This document shows positions 35,092 to 43,378 of a stretch of DNA of 44,717 nt, piece by piece. The notes below the pieces were generated by a model, which was given only the letters and a program-made list of their open reading frames with translations, had not been told where the DNA came from and made no database searches. Within the stretch, counting starts at the first letter, position 1. Every line of letters starts with the position of its first letter. Position numbers and translations under genes: made by a program. Location: assembly GCA_025363275.1 (NCBI GenBank), contig JANYEE010000205.1, forward strand, positions 1 to 44,717, written 5' to 3'. The DNA comes from Burkholderiales bacterium (GTDB lineage Bacteria; Pseudomonadota; Gammaproteobacteria; Burkholderiales; Burkholderiaceae_C).

Positions 35092-36327
35092 ATGACCCCT
35101 ACCCCTTCGACTCCTTTGCAATGGACCCTGGCCCACCGCGCCGCCAAGATGAATCCCTCGGTCATCCGCGAAATCCTGAAAGTGACCGAGAAGCCCGGCA
35201 TCATCAGTTTTGCCGGCGGCCTGCCCTCGCCGCGCACCTTTCCTGTGGCGGAGTTTGAAGCGGCCTGCGCCAAGGTGCTGAGGGATGACCCACAAGGCGC
35301 GCTGCAGTACGCCGCCAGCGAAGGCTATGCCCCGCTGCGCGAAATGGTCGCTGCCCAACTGAGTGCCCAGAGCGCCGCAGCGGGCGTGCCCTGGCATGTA
35401 GACCCGGCCCAGGTGTTGATCACCACCGGCTCGCAGCAGGGTTTGGATCTGATTGCCAAAATCCTGATCGACGAGGGCAGCAAAGTGCTGGTCGAATCCC
35501 CCACCTACCTGGGTGCCATCATGGCCTTTACGCCCATGGAGCCGAATGTGGTGAGCGTGGAAAACAATGAAGGTGGTGTCGACCTGGCCGACCTGAAGGC
35601 CAAGGCGATGGGTGCCCGCTTTATGTATGTGCTGCCGAATTTTCAGAACCCCACCGGGCGCAGCATGGACGAAGCCCACCGTGCCGAGCTGAGCCGCACC
35701 GCCGCCGCGCTGGGTCTGCCGATTCTGGAAGACAACCCCTACGGAGACCTGTGGTTTGACCAAGCCCCGCCCGCGCCCCTGACCGCCCGCAACCCCGAGG
35801 GCGGCGTTTACCTGGGCTCGTTCTCCAAGGTGCTGGCACCCGGCCTGCGCATGGGCTTTTTGGTAGCCCCCAAGGCCCTGTACCCCAAGCTGCTGCAAGC
35901 CAAGCAGGCGGCCGATTTGCACAGCCCCACCTTCAACCAGCGCATGATTTATGAAGTCATGCAAAACGGCTTTCTGGACCGGCACGTGCCCACCATCCGC
36001 GCGCTGTACAAGGCCCAGCGCGACGCGATGCTCGAATCCCTGGCCCAGCACTTCCCGGCCAGCGGCAATGCCGACAACGACTTGACCTGGAACACACCCG
36101 CTGGCGGCATGTTCTTGTGGGCGCGCTTGCCCCAAGGCATGAGCGCGGTGGATCTGTTGCCCACCGCCGTGGACAAGGGCGTGGCCTTTGTACCCGGTGC
36201 GCCGTTTTATGCCGGTGCGGGCGATGCGCGCACCATGCGCCTATCGTTCGTAACGCCAAGCGTAGAGGAAATCCACCGCGGCGTGGCCGCACTGGCACAG
36301 GCTGTCCAACAGCATCGCGCGGGCTGA
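35092..36327 (+). CDS. PLP-dependent class I/II aminotransferase
   Basis: 411-residue fold I aminotransferase of the 2-aminoadipate/LysN-like, MocR-related group. Motifs: ISFAGGLPSP (38-47), NPTG (186-189), ED-NPYGDL (213-220), and the PLP lysine Lys246 in GSFSKVLAPG. It transfers amino groups between an amino acid and a 2-oxo acid; the substrate cannot be told from the sequence. It lies between an exporter and a glutathione transferase on the same strand and is probably controlled by the divergent MocR regulator. Confidence 0.93.
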   Translation: MTPTPSTPLQWTLAHRAAKMNPSVIREILKVTEKPGIISFAGGLPSPRTFPVAEFEAACAKVLRDDPQGALQYAASEGYAPLREMVAAQLSAQSAAAGVPWHVDPAQVLITTGSQQGLDLIAKILIDEGSKVLVESPTYLGAIMAFTPMEPNVVSVENNEGGVDLADLKAKAMGARFMYVLPNFQNPTGRSMDEAHRAELSRTAAALGLPILEDNPYGDLWFDQAPPAPLTARNPEGGVYLGSFSKVLAPGLRMGFLVAPKALYPKLLQAKQAADLHSPTFNQRMIYEVMQNGFLDRHVPTIRALYKAQRDAMLESLAQHFPASGNADNDLTWNTPAGGMFLWARLPQGMSAVDLLPTAVDKGVAFVPGAPFYAGAGDARTMRLSFVTPSVEEIHRGVAALAQAVQQHRAG

Positions 36328-36328
36328 T

Positions 36329-36961
36329 ATGACCACTCACCACCTGCAGATTTGGGGTCGCCTGAATTCACTCAATGTGCGCAAAGTGGTGTGGGCCGCC
36401 CAGGAAGCGGGTGTGCCATTTACGCGCACCGACGCGGGCATGGCCTTTGGCATCGTCAAGACGCCGCAATACCTGCAGATGAACCCCAACGCACTGGTGC
36501 CCACGGTGCAAGACGGCGACCTGGTGTTGTGGGAATCGAATGTCATCGTGCGCTACCTCTGTGCAAAGTATGGGGCTTCCACGTTGTACCCCGACGACTT
36601 GGCGCAACGCTTTGACGCTGAGCGCTGGATGGACTGGCAGCAGACCACGCTGAATCGCGCCGGCGGCGCCGCGTTTCTTCAGCTCATCCGCACACCCGAA
36701 GCCCAGCGTGACCACGCGGCCATTGCCCAAAGCGTGGCCGCAATGACCCCGCTGCTGGAGCAGCTGAACGCCCACTTGGCCGACCACGCCTATCTGGCGG
36801 GCGACCACTTCAGCATGGCCGACATTCCGGTGGGCTGCGACATCCACCGCTGGTTTGGCTTACCGCAGGCGCGCCCTGCGCTGCCGCACTTGGAGCGCTG
36901 GTACGCCAGCGTATCGAGCCGCCCCGCCACCCGTGGTGTTCTTGAATGGCCCTTGACCTGA
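36329..36961 (+). CDS. Glutathione S-transferase family protein
   Basis: 210 residues. The N-terminal thioredoxin-like domain (about 1-82) has SLNVRKVVWAAQEAGVPF, NPNALVPTVQDGD and LWESNVIVRYL (the glutathione gamma-glutamyl contact ES). The C-terminal helical domain (about 90-205) has HAYLAGDHFSMADIPVGCDI. It begins 1 nt after the aminotransferase stop. The role, detoxification or a biosynthetic conjugation, cannot be decided from the sequence. Confidence 0.93.
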   Translation: MTTHHLQIWGRLNSLNVRKVVWAAQEAGVPFTRTDAGMAFGIVKTPQYLQMNPNALVPTVQDGDLVLWESNVIVRYLCAKYGASTLYPDDLAQRFDAERWMDWQQTTLNRAGGAAFLQLIRTPEAQRDHAAIAQSVAAMTPLLEQLNAHLADHAYLAGDHFSMADIPVGCDIHRWFGLPQARPALPHLERWYASVSSRPATRGVLEWPLT

Positions 36962-36992
36962 TTCACCCCGTTTTTTTGAAGAGACCCCTGCC

Positions 36993-37958
36993 ATGCGCAC
37001 GACCCGCCCTTTCGCCCAAGTGGATGTATTCACCGCCCAACCCTACCTGGGCAACCCCTTGGCGGTGGTGCTGGACGGCGCGGGCCTGAGCGATACCGAC
37101 ATGCAGGCCTTTGCCCGCTGGACCAACCTATCGGAAACCACGTTTTTGCTGCCGCCCAGCTCCGAGGGCCAAGCCCTGGGTGCGGACTACCGTGTGCGGA
37201 TCTTTACCCCCGGTGGCGAGCTGCCCTTTGCCGGCCACCCCACGCTGGGTAGTTGCCATGCGTGGCTGGAAGCCGGTTGCGCGCCGCGCGCCGCAGACAC
37301 AGTCGTGCAGGAGTGCCAAGCGGGCCTGATTCGTATCCAGCGGCAATCTTTCGATGGCAGCGCACGCCTGGCCTTTGGCGCGCCGCCGCTCAAGCGTAGC
37401 AACCCCAGCCCCAAGCTGCTGGCCCAGGTGGCAGCGGCCTTGGGCCTGAAACCCGCCCACATCATTGCCGCCCAGCACCTGGACAACGGCCCGCAGTGGC
37501 TGGGCCTGCTGCTAGACAGCCCGCACACCGTGCTGCAATTGCAGCCCGACCACGCTGCACTGAAGGATTTGGGGCAAAAAGTGGGTGTGGCCGGCGTGGA
37601 ATCTGCCCCGTCAGCTCCTAATTTGATAGCACGCGGCAACCGTGAAGCCCGGGCTTTTGGTGCTCGAAGCGCCAATACGGAGCCTGCCAATTCCGCCGTG
37701 GACAGCGATCACACCACCCTGGAAGTGCGCGCCTTTGCCGCACCGCTGGGCATCAACGAAGACCCTGTCACCGGCAGCCTGAACGCCAGCCTGGCCCAGT
37801 GGCTGATTGCCGATGGCTATGCCCCCAGCAGTTACATCGCCGCCCAAGGCACTTGCATGGGCCGCGAAGGCCGTGTGTACATTCACCAGGATGCAGCAGG
37901 CCAGGTATGGGTGGGCGGCCATTCGGTGACCTGTATCCGCGGCAGCGTGACGCTCTGA
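36993..37958 (+). CDS. PhzF family isomerase with a repeat-derived insertion
   Basis: 321 residues with the two-lobed diaminopimelate-epimerase-like fold. PhzF signatures are present: QVDVFTAQPYLGNPLAVV (9-26), the catalytic acid in NLSETTF (Glu48), ELPFAGHPTLGS (76-87) and INEDPVTGSLNAS. Residues about 208-236 (APNLIARGNREARAFGARSA and following) are an insertion encoded by the dispersed repeat copy D, lengthening the protein beyond the usual size of about 290. The frame is intact. The substrate is unknown. It is 31 nt after the GST gene on the same strand. Confidence 0.92.
   Translation: MRTTRPFAQVDVFTAQPYLGNPLAVVLDGAGLSDTDMQAFARWTNLSETTFLLPPSSEGQALGADYRVRIFTPGGELPFAGHPTLGSCHAWLEAGCAPRAADTVVQECQAGLIRIQRQSFDGSARLAFGAPPLKRSNPSPKLLAQVAAALGLKPAHIIAAQHLDNGPQWLGLLLDSPHTVLQLQPDHAALKDLGQKVGVAGVESAPSAPNLIARGNREARAFGARSANTEPANSAVDSDHTTLEVRAFAAPLGINEDPVTGSLNASLAQWLIADGYAPSSYIAAQGTCMGREGRVYIHQDAAGQVWVGGHSVTCIRGSVTL
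37614..37668 (+). repeat. Dispersed approximately 55-bp repeat, copy D (inside the PhzF gene)
   Basis: Starts GCTCCTAATTTGATAGCACG and continues to CCCGGGCTTTTGGTGC. It aligns to the other copies mainly through the ATTTGATAGC core and is the most diverged. It is translated in frame as part of the PhzF-like protein, where it replaces a normally short loop. Confidence 0.55.
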
Positions 37959-37990
37959 GTGGTGAAAGCTGTCGCTCACGCGTCAGGTTC

Positions 37991-38045
37991 GCTATTATTT
38001 CCATAGCTGCTGTCGCACGTTTTACAAGGGCGCGGGGCCGCTTGG
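37991..38045 (+). repeat. Dispersed approximately 55-bp repeat, copy E (PhzF-phosphatase gap)
   Basis: Starts GCTATTATTTCCATAGCTGC and contains ACGTTTTACAAGGGCGCGGG, the copy closest to the form I remember from Comamonadaceae. It fills most of the 102-bp gap between the PhzF gene and the histidine phosphatase gene. Confidence 0.7.
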
Positions 38046-38060
38046 CCTTAGATTCTGCGC

Positions 38061-38738
38061 ATGGGACATCTATATCTTGTGCGCCACGGGCAGGCCTCTT
38101 TTGGGGCTGATGACTACGACCAACTCAGCGAGCTGGGCACACGCCAAAGCGTGCGGCTAGGGCAATACTTGGCAGAAAAGGGACTGCAGTTTGAAGCGGC
38201 TTACAGCGGCACCCTGAAGCGCCACACCCAAACCCTGGATGGCATCCGCACTGGCCTGAACCAGGCTACTAGCATCGGCCCCACCCATGCGTGGCCCGGG
38301 CTCAATGAATACGACGGTGAGGCGGTGATCCAAGCGATTGCGCCCCACCCCTTGCAGCGCCCCACGACGCCCGAGCTGTACCGCGAACACTTTCGCATGT
38401 TGCGCGACGGCCTGACCCAGTGGATGAATGGCGTCATCAGCCCCAAAGGCATGCCCACCTACGATGAATTTGTGCTGGGTGTGACCAGCGCGCTGGACCA
38501 TATTCGCAAGCAGCACACCGGCAATGTGCTGGTGGTGAGTAGCGGTGGGCCGATTTCTACGGCGGTGGGCCACTTGCTGGGCACATCGCCCGAAACCACC
38601 ATTGAACTGAACTACCGCATCCGCAATAGCTCGATCACTGAATTTGTATTTACGCCCAAGCGGCACACTTTGTTGACTTACAACGGATTGCCGCACTTAG
38701 ACCGCGCAGAATATGCGCTATGGATCACTTACGCTTGA
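38061..38738 (+). CDS. Histidine phosphatase family protein (phosphoglycerate mutase-like)
   Basis: 225 residues. The catalytic RHG is at 8-10 (LYLVRHGQASFG), with the second conserved arginine in SGTLKRHTQT (about 52-61) and the second histidine likely in VVSSGGPISTA (about 156-166), where a serine-serine replaces the usual SHG, an unusual deviation that could weaken activity. It belongs to the branch-1 histidine phosphatases acting on phosphorylated sugars, nucleotides or peptides. The next gene starts 19 nt before its stop. Confidence 0.88.
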   Translation: MGHLYLVRHGQASFGADDYDQLSELGTRQSVRLGQYLAEKGLQFEAAYSGTLKRHTQTLDGIRTGLNQATSIGPTHAWPGLNEYDGEAVIQAIAPHPLQRPTTPELYREHFRMLRDGLTQWMNGVISPKGMPTYDEFVLGVTSALDHIRKQHTGNVLVVSSGGPISTAVGHLLGTSPETTIELNYRIRNSSITEFVFTPKRHTLLTYNGLPHLDRAEYALWITYA

Positions 38739-39142
38739 AATTTCCGCGCCTTGCCAGGCACATCTTGGGCACGCTCGGGTTTGTTGTGGGCCTGAACGCC
38801 ACCGCCACACCGCTCCTGCGCTGTCAGGTGACGTATGCCGGCACCACGCTCACCGTGGACGCCCGCCCGGTGGCCGACCCCTACACCGTGCAGTCTGCTG
38901 AGATAGGCGGGCGCTTCCTGTTCAAACCCGTCATGGTGGGTAACGCACAGCGCATTGACTACATCAAGCTCTACGCTTATCTGGACGCCAGCCGCCAGCC
39001 GGTGCTGATTCAGCAAGCCACCTACCTGCCGCCGTTCAAGCGCTCTGCCACGCCTTATGGGCTCACTGGCGTACAGCACCTGTATGGCGGGCCGGTGGAG
39101 CGTGAGCTGATCTACAGCTGCACCCTGGAGGGTGTGGTATGA
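38720..39142 (+). CDS. Small secreted protein of unknown function
   Basis: 140 residues with an N-terminal signal-like segment (HILGTLGFVVGLNATATP, about 14-31). The mature part has two Cys (LRCQVTYAG near 34 and YSCTLEG near 133), perhaps a disulfide, and motifs VADPYTVQSAEIGGRFLFK and DYIKLYAYLDASRQPVLIQQ. I recall similar short secreted proteins in Comamonadaceae but no function. It overlaps the phosphatase gene by 19 nt and the next gene by ATGA, so it is tightly coupled to both. Confidence 0.8.
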   Translation: MDHLRLKFPRLARHILGTLGFVVGLNATATPLLRCQVTYAGTTLTVDARPVADPYTVQSAEIGGRFLFKPVMVGNAQRIDYIKLYAYLDASRQPVLIQQATYLPPFKRSATPYGLTGVQHLYGGPVERELIYSCTLEGVV

Positions 39143-40173
39143 AGTACTCCGTCGTATTGGCCGCAGCCTGTGCGGCCATGGTGTTGGGCAGCACGGTCGC
39201 CCAGACTGCAGAGCCCACTGCGCCACCCGCGATAACGCCATCCACCGTGAGCCTGGTGTTCGCCGGCGACATCGTGCTGGACGACGCTGCAGGCGCCTTA
39301 ATCGCGCGCGGCGGTGATCCGTTCGACGCTTTTGCATCCGTATTCAAAGCCGCCGATATTCGCCTGGGTAACTTGGAATGCGTGGTGGCCACGACGGGTT
39401 CTGCGGGGGATAAGAACTTTACCTTCCGCGCCCACCCGCGCAGCCTGCCGGTGCTCAAGCGGCATTTTGATGCCGTGGCTTTGGCCAACAACCATTCGGG
39501 CGACTATGGACGCGAAGCGTTTGCGGAAATGCTGGAGTTACTGAAAGCCCAAGGCCTGGGCCAGTTTGGCGGTGGGCACAACCTGAAAGAGGCCCACACT
39601 CCGCTGATCATCGAACGCAAAGGCCTGCGCGTTGCGCTGTTGGGTTACAACGAATTCATGCCGCGCAGCTTTGAGGCCGACGCCAACGCACCGGGCAGCG
39701 CCTGGAGCGAGGACGAGCAGGTGGTGGCCGACATCCGCGCTGCCCGCAGTGTGCACAAAGCCGACTTGGTGATACCGGTGATGCACTGGGGCTGGGAAAA
39801 CGAATTAACCGCCAACGCCCGCCAGCGCCAGTTGGCCCGCACCATGATTGACGCGGGGGCGGATGTCATCATCGGCGGCCACCCGCACGTGACGCAAGAC
39901 ATCGAGCACTACCGCGGCAAACCCATCATCTACAGCGTTGGCAACTTTGTGATGAAAGAAACCGACAACGCCAACCAGCGGCGCGGCTGGGTGCTGCGGC
40001 TGGAGCTGGACAAAGCTGGCGTCGCACGCTTGGACACTGCCGTAGCGCAAATCGACATGGACGGCATTCCCACGCCCGACCTGGATGCCACCAGCCCCTG
40101 CTGGAGCCGGGGGCAGACCGAGGTGGGACGTTGCGTTAGGCGTACTTCACCACACCGCTGGCTGGCACCGTAA
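39139..40173 (+). CDS. CapA-like metallophosphatase-fold protein
   Basis: 344 residues with a signal peptide (VVLAAACAAMVLGSTVAQ). It belongs to the PGA_cap (CapA) family: VSLVFAGDIVLDD (about 36-48), NLECVV (79-84), VALANNHSGDYG (about 112-123), and IIGGHPHVTQDIEHYRGKPI (about 250-269), then SVGNFVM. Characterised CapA proteins act in poly-gamma-glutamate capsule export, but no capB/capC is here, so another periplasmic hydrolase role is possible. It overlaps the upstream gene by 4 nt and the convergent phoD gene by 38 nt at its 3' end. Confidence 0.88.
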   Translation: MKYSVVLAAACAAMVLGSTVAQTAEPTAPPAITPSTVSLVFAGDIVLDDAAGALIARGGDPFDAFASVFKAADIRLGNLECVVATTGSAGDKNFTFRAHPRSLPVLKRHFDAVALANNHSGDYGREAFAEMLELLKAQGLGQFGGGHNLKEAHTPLIIERKGLRVALLGYNEFMPRSFEADANAPGSAWSEDEQVVADIRAARSVHKADLVIPVMHWGWENELTANARQRQLARTMIDAGADVIIGGHPHVTQDIEHYRGKPIIYSVGNFVMKETDNANQRRGWVLRLELDKAGVARLDTAVAQIDMDGIPTPDLDATSPCWSRGQTEVGRCVRRTSPHRWLAP

Positions 40174-41917
40174 TCGTTTTGCCCACGGCAGCCGTGTAGG
40201 TCTTGCTTTTGACGGTGCTGACGAACACGAACTCGCCCTTCACTTCTGCAGCGGTGATGGTCATTTGCAAATAACCGCGGCGGTTGGTGTCGCTGTAGTT
40301 CAAGTCATCAATCAGCCCCAGGCCCGCGCCGATAGCCGCATTGCCCAACTGGGCCGTCAACACACTGCCATCCAACGATCCGGCCAAGCCACCCAAACCG
40401 GCACTCTCAAAGCCTGGCGCCGTGACCGAGCTAGTGGCAAATTCCACACCCACTTTTTCGCCAGCCAGCGTGGTCAGATTCGTGAACCACGCATTGTGTG
40501 AATCACCCGACAGGGCCACCAGCTTTTTGCCTTGGGCCTTGGCGGTTTGCAGCACGGCTTCGCGGTTACTGGGGTAACCGTCCCATGCGTCCAGGTTGTA
40601 GGGCAGGCGTGGGTTCACGCTGGGGTTGAGCAAGCCGGCTTGCGTGGGCGTCAGCGCACCGGCGCCGGCTGCGGCGCGGGTCGCTTTGGCGGTCAGGTAA
40701 TCGGTGATGGCGGTTTGCACGGCCTGCACAGTGGCGGCCGTCGGGTTGGCACCTGCAGCGGCCTGGGCTTTCAAAACCGAGGCTGGAAACCACATGCGCG
40801 CCATGATGTCCTGGTTACCCAGCACCTGCCAAGTAGCGGTGGACGCGGCCATCCCCGCAGCCAGCCAGTTTTGCTGGGTAGTGCTAATCATCTTGCGGGA
40901 GGCGTCGGTACCGGTCGTCAAGCCCGTCACGTAGCGGGCAATACCGCCATCGGCGTCGCCAAAGTTGTCGTACTGTTGGTCGCGCCCTTCAATGCGCGTG
41001 TCCACCATGTGCAAGCTAAATAAATTTCCAAAGTCAAAGCGGCGGTAAATCTTCAGCAGGTTGCTGGCGTCGGGCGTGCGGATAGGCATCCACTCGTGGT
41101 AGGCGCGGGCGGCAATGTTCTTGCGCGTAGTCCAGTCGCCTTGTGTAGCGGTGATGTGGTTTTCCGCGCCGGTCACATAGGCATTGTTGGCAAACTCATG
41201 GTCGTCCCACACCGTGATCCAGGGCATCTTCGCGTGCAGGGCCTGCAGGTTCACATCGGAGCGGTACAGCGCGTAGCGGTTGCGGTAGTCGTCCAGGCTC
41301 ACCATGTCATTGGCCGGCACGATCACGCGACCCAAGGTCACGGCGTCTTTGTTACCAAACTTGACAGGATCAGAACCGTATTCGTACAGGTAGTCACCGA
41401 GATGTACCGCGTATTGGGCATCGGACTTGGCGGCGGCATCGTAGGCGTTGAAGTAGCCTTCGGAATACAGCGCACATGAGAACACCGCGAATTTGACCGA
41501 CGCCACGCCGGCCGCGGGCAATGTGCGCGTAATGCCCACAGGAGAGACAACGCCAGCCTCATCGATAAAGCGATAGAAATACATGTTGCCCGCGGTCAGC
41601 CCGGTGGCATCTACTTTGGTGGTGAATGATGAATCGGCCGTGGTGGTCAACTTGCCAGAATTTACTAACACCGCAAATTTGTCATCGGCACTGATCTGCC
41701 AAGTCAGGTTGACGGATGCAGTGGAATTGGGTACCTTGGCGTGCGCCCAGAGGACCACACGGTCGGTCAGTGGATCGCCGCTGGCGACGCCGTATTTGAA
41801 CTCAGAGGCTGCCACGCTAGAACTGCCTCCGCAGGCGACGAGTGAGCCAGTAGCCACGACTGCGGCAGCGGAGGCAGTGGTGACGAGAAAGTCACGGCGA
41901 TTGGTGGGTTGGGACAT
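40136..41917 (-). CDS. phoD: Alkaline phosphatase PhoD (Tat-exported)
   Basis: 593-residue PhoD phosphodiesterase/phosphatase. The N-terminus has a twin-arginine motif NRRDFLV and then ATGSLVACGG, so it may be exported by Tat and also lipid-anchored at Cys. Motifs: YGVASGDPLTDRVVLWA, GDYLYEYGS, WDDHEFANNAY and LSGDSHNAWF, which carry the metal ligands in this family. AGGAG lies 9 nt before ATG 41917. It is convergent with, and overlaps, the CapA-like gene. No convincing Pho box was found upstream. Confidence 0.94.
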   Translation of the reverse strand: MSQPTNRRDFLVTTASAAAVVATGSLVACGGSSSVAASEFKYGVASGDPLTDRVVLWAHAKVPNSTASVNLTWQISADDKFAVLVNSGKLTTTADSSFTTKVDATGLTAGNMYFYRFIDEAGVVSPVGITRTLPAAGVASVKFAVFSCALYSEGYFNAYDAAAKSDAQYAVHLGDYLYEYGSDPVKFGNKDAVTLGRVIVPANDMVSLDDYRNRYALYRSDVNLQALHAKMPWITVWDDHEFANNAYVTGAENHITATQGDWTTRKNIAARAYHEWMPIRTPDASNLLKIYRRFDFGNLFSLHMVDTRIEGRDQQYDNFGDADGGIARYVTGLTTGTDASRKMISTTQQNWLAAGMAASTATWQVLGNQDIMARMWFPASVLKAQAAAGANPTAATVQAVQTAITDYLTAKATRAAAGAGALTPTQAGLLNPSVNPRLPYNLDAWDGYPSNREAVLQTAKAQGKKLVALSGDSHNAWFTNLTTLAGEKVGVEFATSSVTAPGFESAGLGGLAGSLDGSVLTAQLGNAAIGAGLGLIDDLNYSDTNRRGYLQMTITAAEVKGEFVFVSTVKSKTYTAAVGKTITVPASGVVKYA

Positions 41918-41959
41918 GGAAAAATCTCCTGAAAAGGTGCGCCATTACAGGGGATGCAT

Positions 41960-42874
41960 ATGACATTTGCGTTAAGGTCGAGGGCTGAACTCTCCGTGCC
42001 ACCGCCAATGACATCCGCCACCTCCCTCCAGTCGCGCTTTTTCCCCTTCATGTTTGTGCTGTTGTGGTCAACGGGCTTTATCGGCGCGCGGCTTGGGCTA
42101 CCGCACATTGAGCCGCTGACCTTCTTGTTCATTCGCTACGTGGCAGTGATTGCCTGCATGGCAGCCCTGGCGCTGGCGACCCGTGCGCCCTGGCCCATAT
42201 CGGCCAAAAATTGGATGCACATCGGCGTGTCGGGCCTGCTGGTGCATGGCGTGTATTTGGGCGGCGTGTTCATTGCCATCCACCAGGGCCTGCCTGCGGG
42301 GGTGGCCAGCCTGGTGGTCAGCGTGCAGCCGCTGCTCACGGCTGTGGGTGCGGGGATGCTGCTTGGTGCGGTGGTGCTGAAACGCCAATGGGCCGGTCTG
42401 GCGCTGGGCTTGGTCGGCGTGGGTTTGGTGGTGGCAGGCAAGTTGGGTACCGAGTTTGCAGCGCAGGCCTTGGTGCCCGCCGTCGTCGCACTGCTGGGTA
42501 TTACGACCGGAACGCTGTACCAAAAACGCTACTGCCCCACGCTGGATTGGCGCACCGGTTCGGTTGCGCAATTTGTACCTACGGCACTACTCACTGGCGC
42601 ACTGGCGTGGCTGACAGAGTCCGGCCGTATCGACTGGACTGGTGAGTTGGTCTTTGCGCTGGGTTGGCTGGTTTTTGTGCTGTCCATTGGTGCGGTGAGT
42701 CTGCTGAACTGGCTGATCCGCCACAGCAATGCAGTCAACGTGGCCAGTTTGTTTTATCTGGTGCCGCCTTGCACTGCGTTATTCGCCTGGATGTTGTTTG
42801 GCGATACGTTCTCTGGCATGGCGCTGGTGGGCATGGGAGTGACCGTGGCGGGGGTTTATTTGGCGCGCAAATAG
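41960..42874 (+). CDS. DMT-superfamily (EamA) transporter
   Basis: 304-residue membrane protein with ten predicted segments in two EamA repeats. Characteristic stretches include LLWSTGFIGARLGLPHIEPL, IHQGLPAGVASLVVSVQPLL and LFYLVPPCTALFAWMLFGD. It is probably a metabolite exporter; the substrate is unknown. ATG 41960 has AGGGG 6 nt upstream; ATG 42008, immediately before the first membrane segment, is a plausible shorter start. It is divergent from phoD with a 42-bp gap, so their promoters must overlap. Confidence 0.88.
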   Translation: MTFALRSRAELSVPPPMTSATSLQSRFFPFMFVLLWSTGFIGARLGLPHIEPLTFLFIRYVAVIACMAALALATRAPWPISAKNWMHIGVSGLLVHGVYLGGVFIAIHQGLPAGVASLVVSVQPLLTAVGAGMLLGAVVLKRQWAGLALGLVGVGLVVAGKLGTEFAAQALVPAVVALLGITTGTLYQKRYCPTLDWRTGSVAQFVPTALLTGALAWLTESGRIDWTGELVFALGWLVFVLSIGAVSLLNWLIRHSNAVNVASLFYLVPPCTALFAWMLFGDTFSGMALVGMGVTVAGVYLARK

Positions 42875-43020
42875 TAGGTGATCGCGGCGCTTGTAAATCA
42901 ATGTAAAGCTGTCAACAGCCCAGAACAAGACCGCGTTGTAGATACAAGCTCATCACAAAACGGTGAGCCGCTCAAGACGGTCGGAGCTTATGCGACTGTT
43001 GTTTTATGAGTGAGTTAACC

Positions 43021-43311
43021 ATGTTGAATATCAAATCTCTGATCGCTGCAAGTTTGTTGTCTGGTGTGGCTTTGGCCTCTTTTGCGCAAGCAACACCTGC
43101 TACTAAAGCTGTACCTGCTACGCCAGCTGCCCCCGTCGTTGCCGCTCCCGCTGTGATGGCTCCTGCCACTACAACCGCCGCTGTAAAGGCCTCGCCAACC
43201 GCAGTAGCAGCTACTACCAAGACCGAAGCGGCACCTGCTACAACGCCGGCCACGACCAAGAAGGTCAAGCACCACAAGGCCAAGAAGCCTGCCGCGCCTA
43301 AAGCCATGTAA
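43021..43311 (+). CDS. Small exported Ala/Pro/Thr/Lys-rich protein
   Basis: 96 residues. A clear signal peptide (MLNIKSLIAASLLSGVALAS, cleavage after FAQA near residue 24) is followed by low-complexity sequence rich in Ala, Pro, Thr and Val, ending in a basic tail (KKVKHHKAKKPAAPKAM). ATG 43021 was preferred to 43006 because the signal peptide begins there. A strong terminator follows. The composition is unlike its neighbours; no family recognised. A basic periplasmic protein that binds DNA, peptidoglycan or polyanions is conceivable (inference). Confidence 0.8.
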   Translation: MLNIKSLIAASLLSGVALASFAQATPATKAVPATPAAPVVAAPAVMAPATTTAAVKASPTAVAATTKTEAAPATTPATTKKVKHHKAKKPAAPKAM

Positions 43312-43330
43312 TCGCTTGTAGCGATAAGAA

Positions 43331-43365
43331 AAGGGAGCCGGTGCAAACCGGGCTCCCTTTTTTTT
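43331..43365 (+). terminator. Rho-independent terminator of the small exported protein gene
   Basis: AAGGGAGCCGGT, loop GCAA, and ACCGGGCTCCCTT form a 12-bp stem with one bulged G, followed by a run of eight T. It is 19 nt after the stop and also lies between convergent genes. Confidence 0.93.
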
Positions 43366-43378
43366 CTTGGGTGCGCTT

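Noticed and set aside
35011-36135. 374-codon minus-strand open frame opposite the aminotransferase
   Set aside because: Shadow frame; the plus-strand aminotransferase has all PLP motifs.
41918-41990. Pho box upstream of phoD
   Set aside because: One ATGTCAT half-site is present, but positions 11 bp on either side match only 3 of 7 bases.
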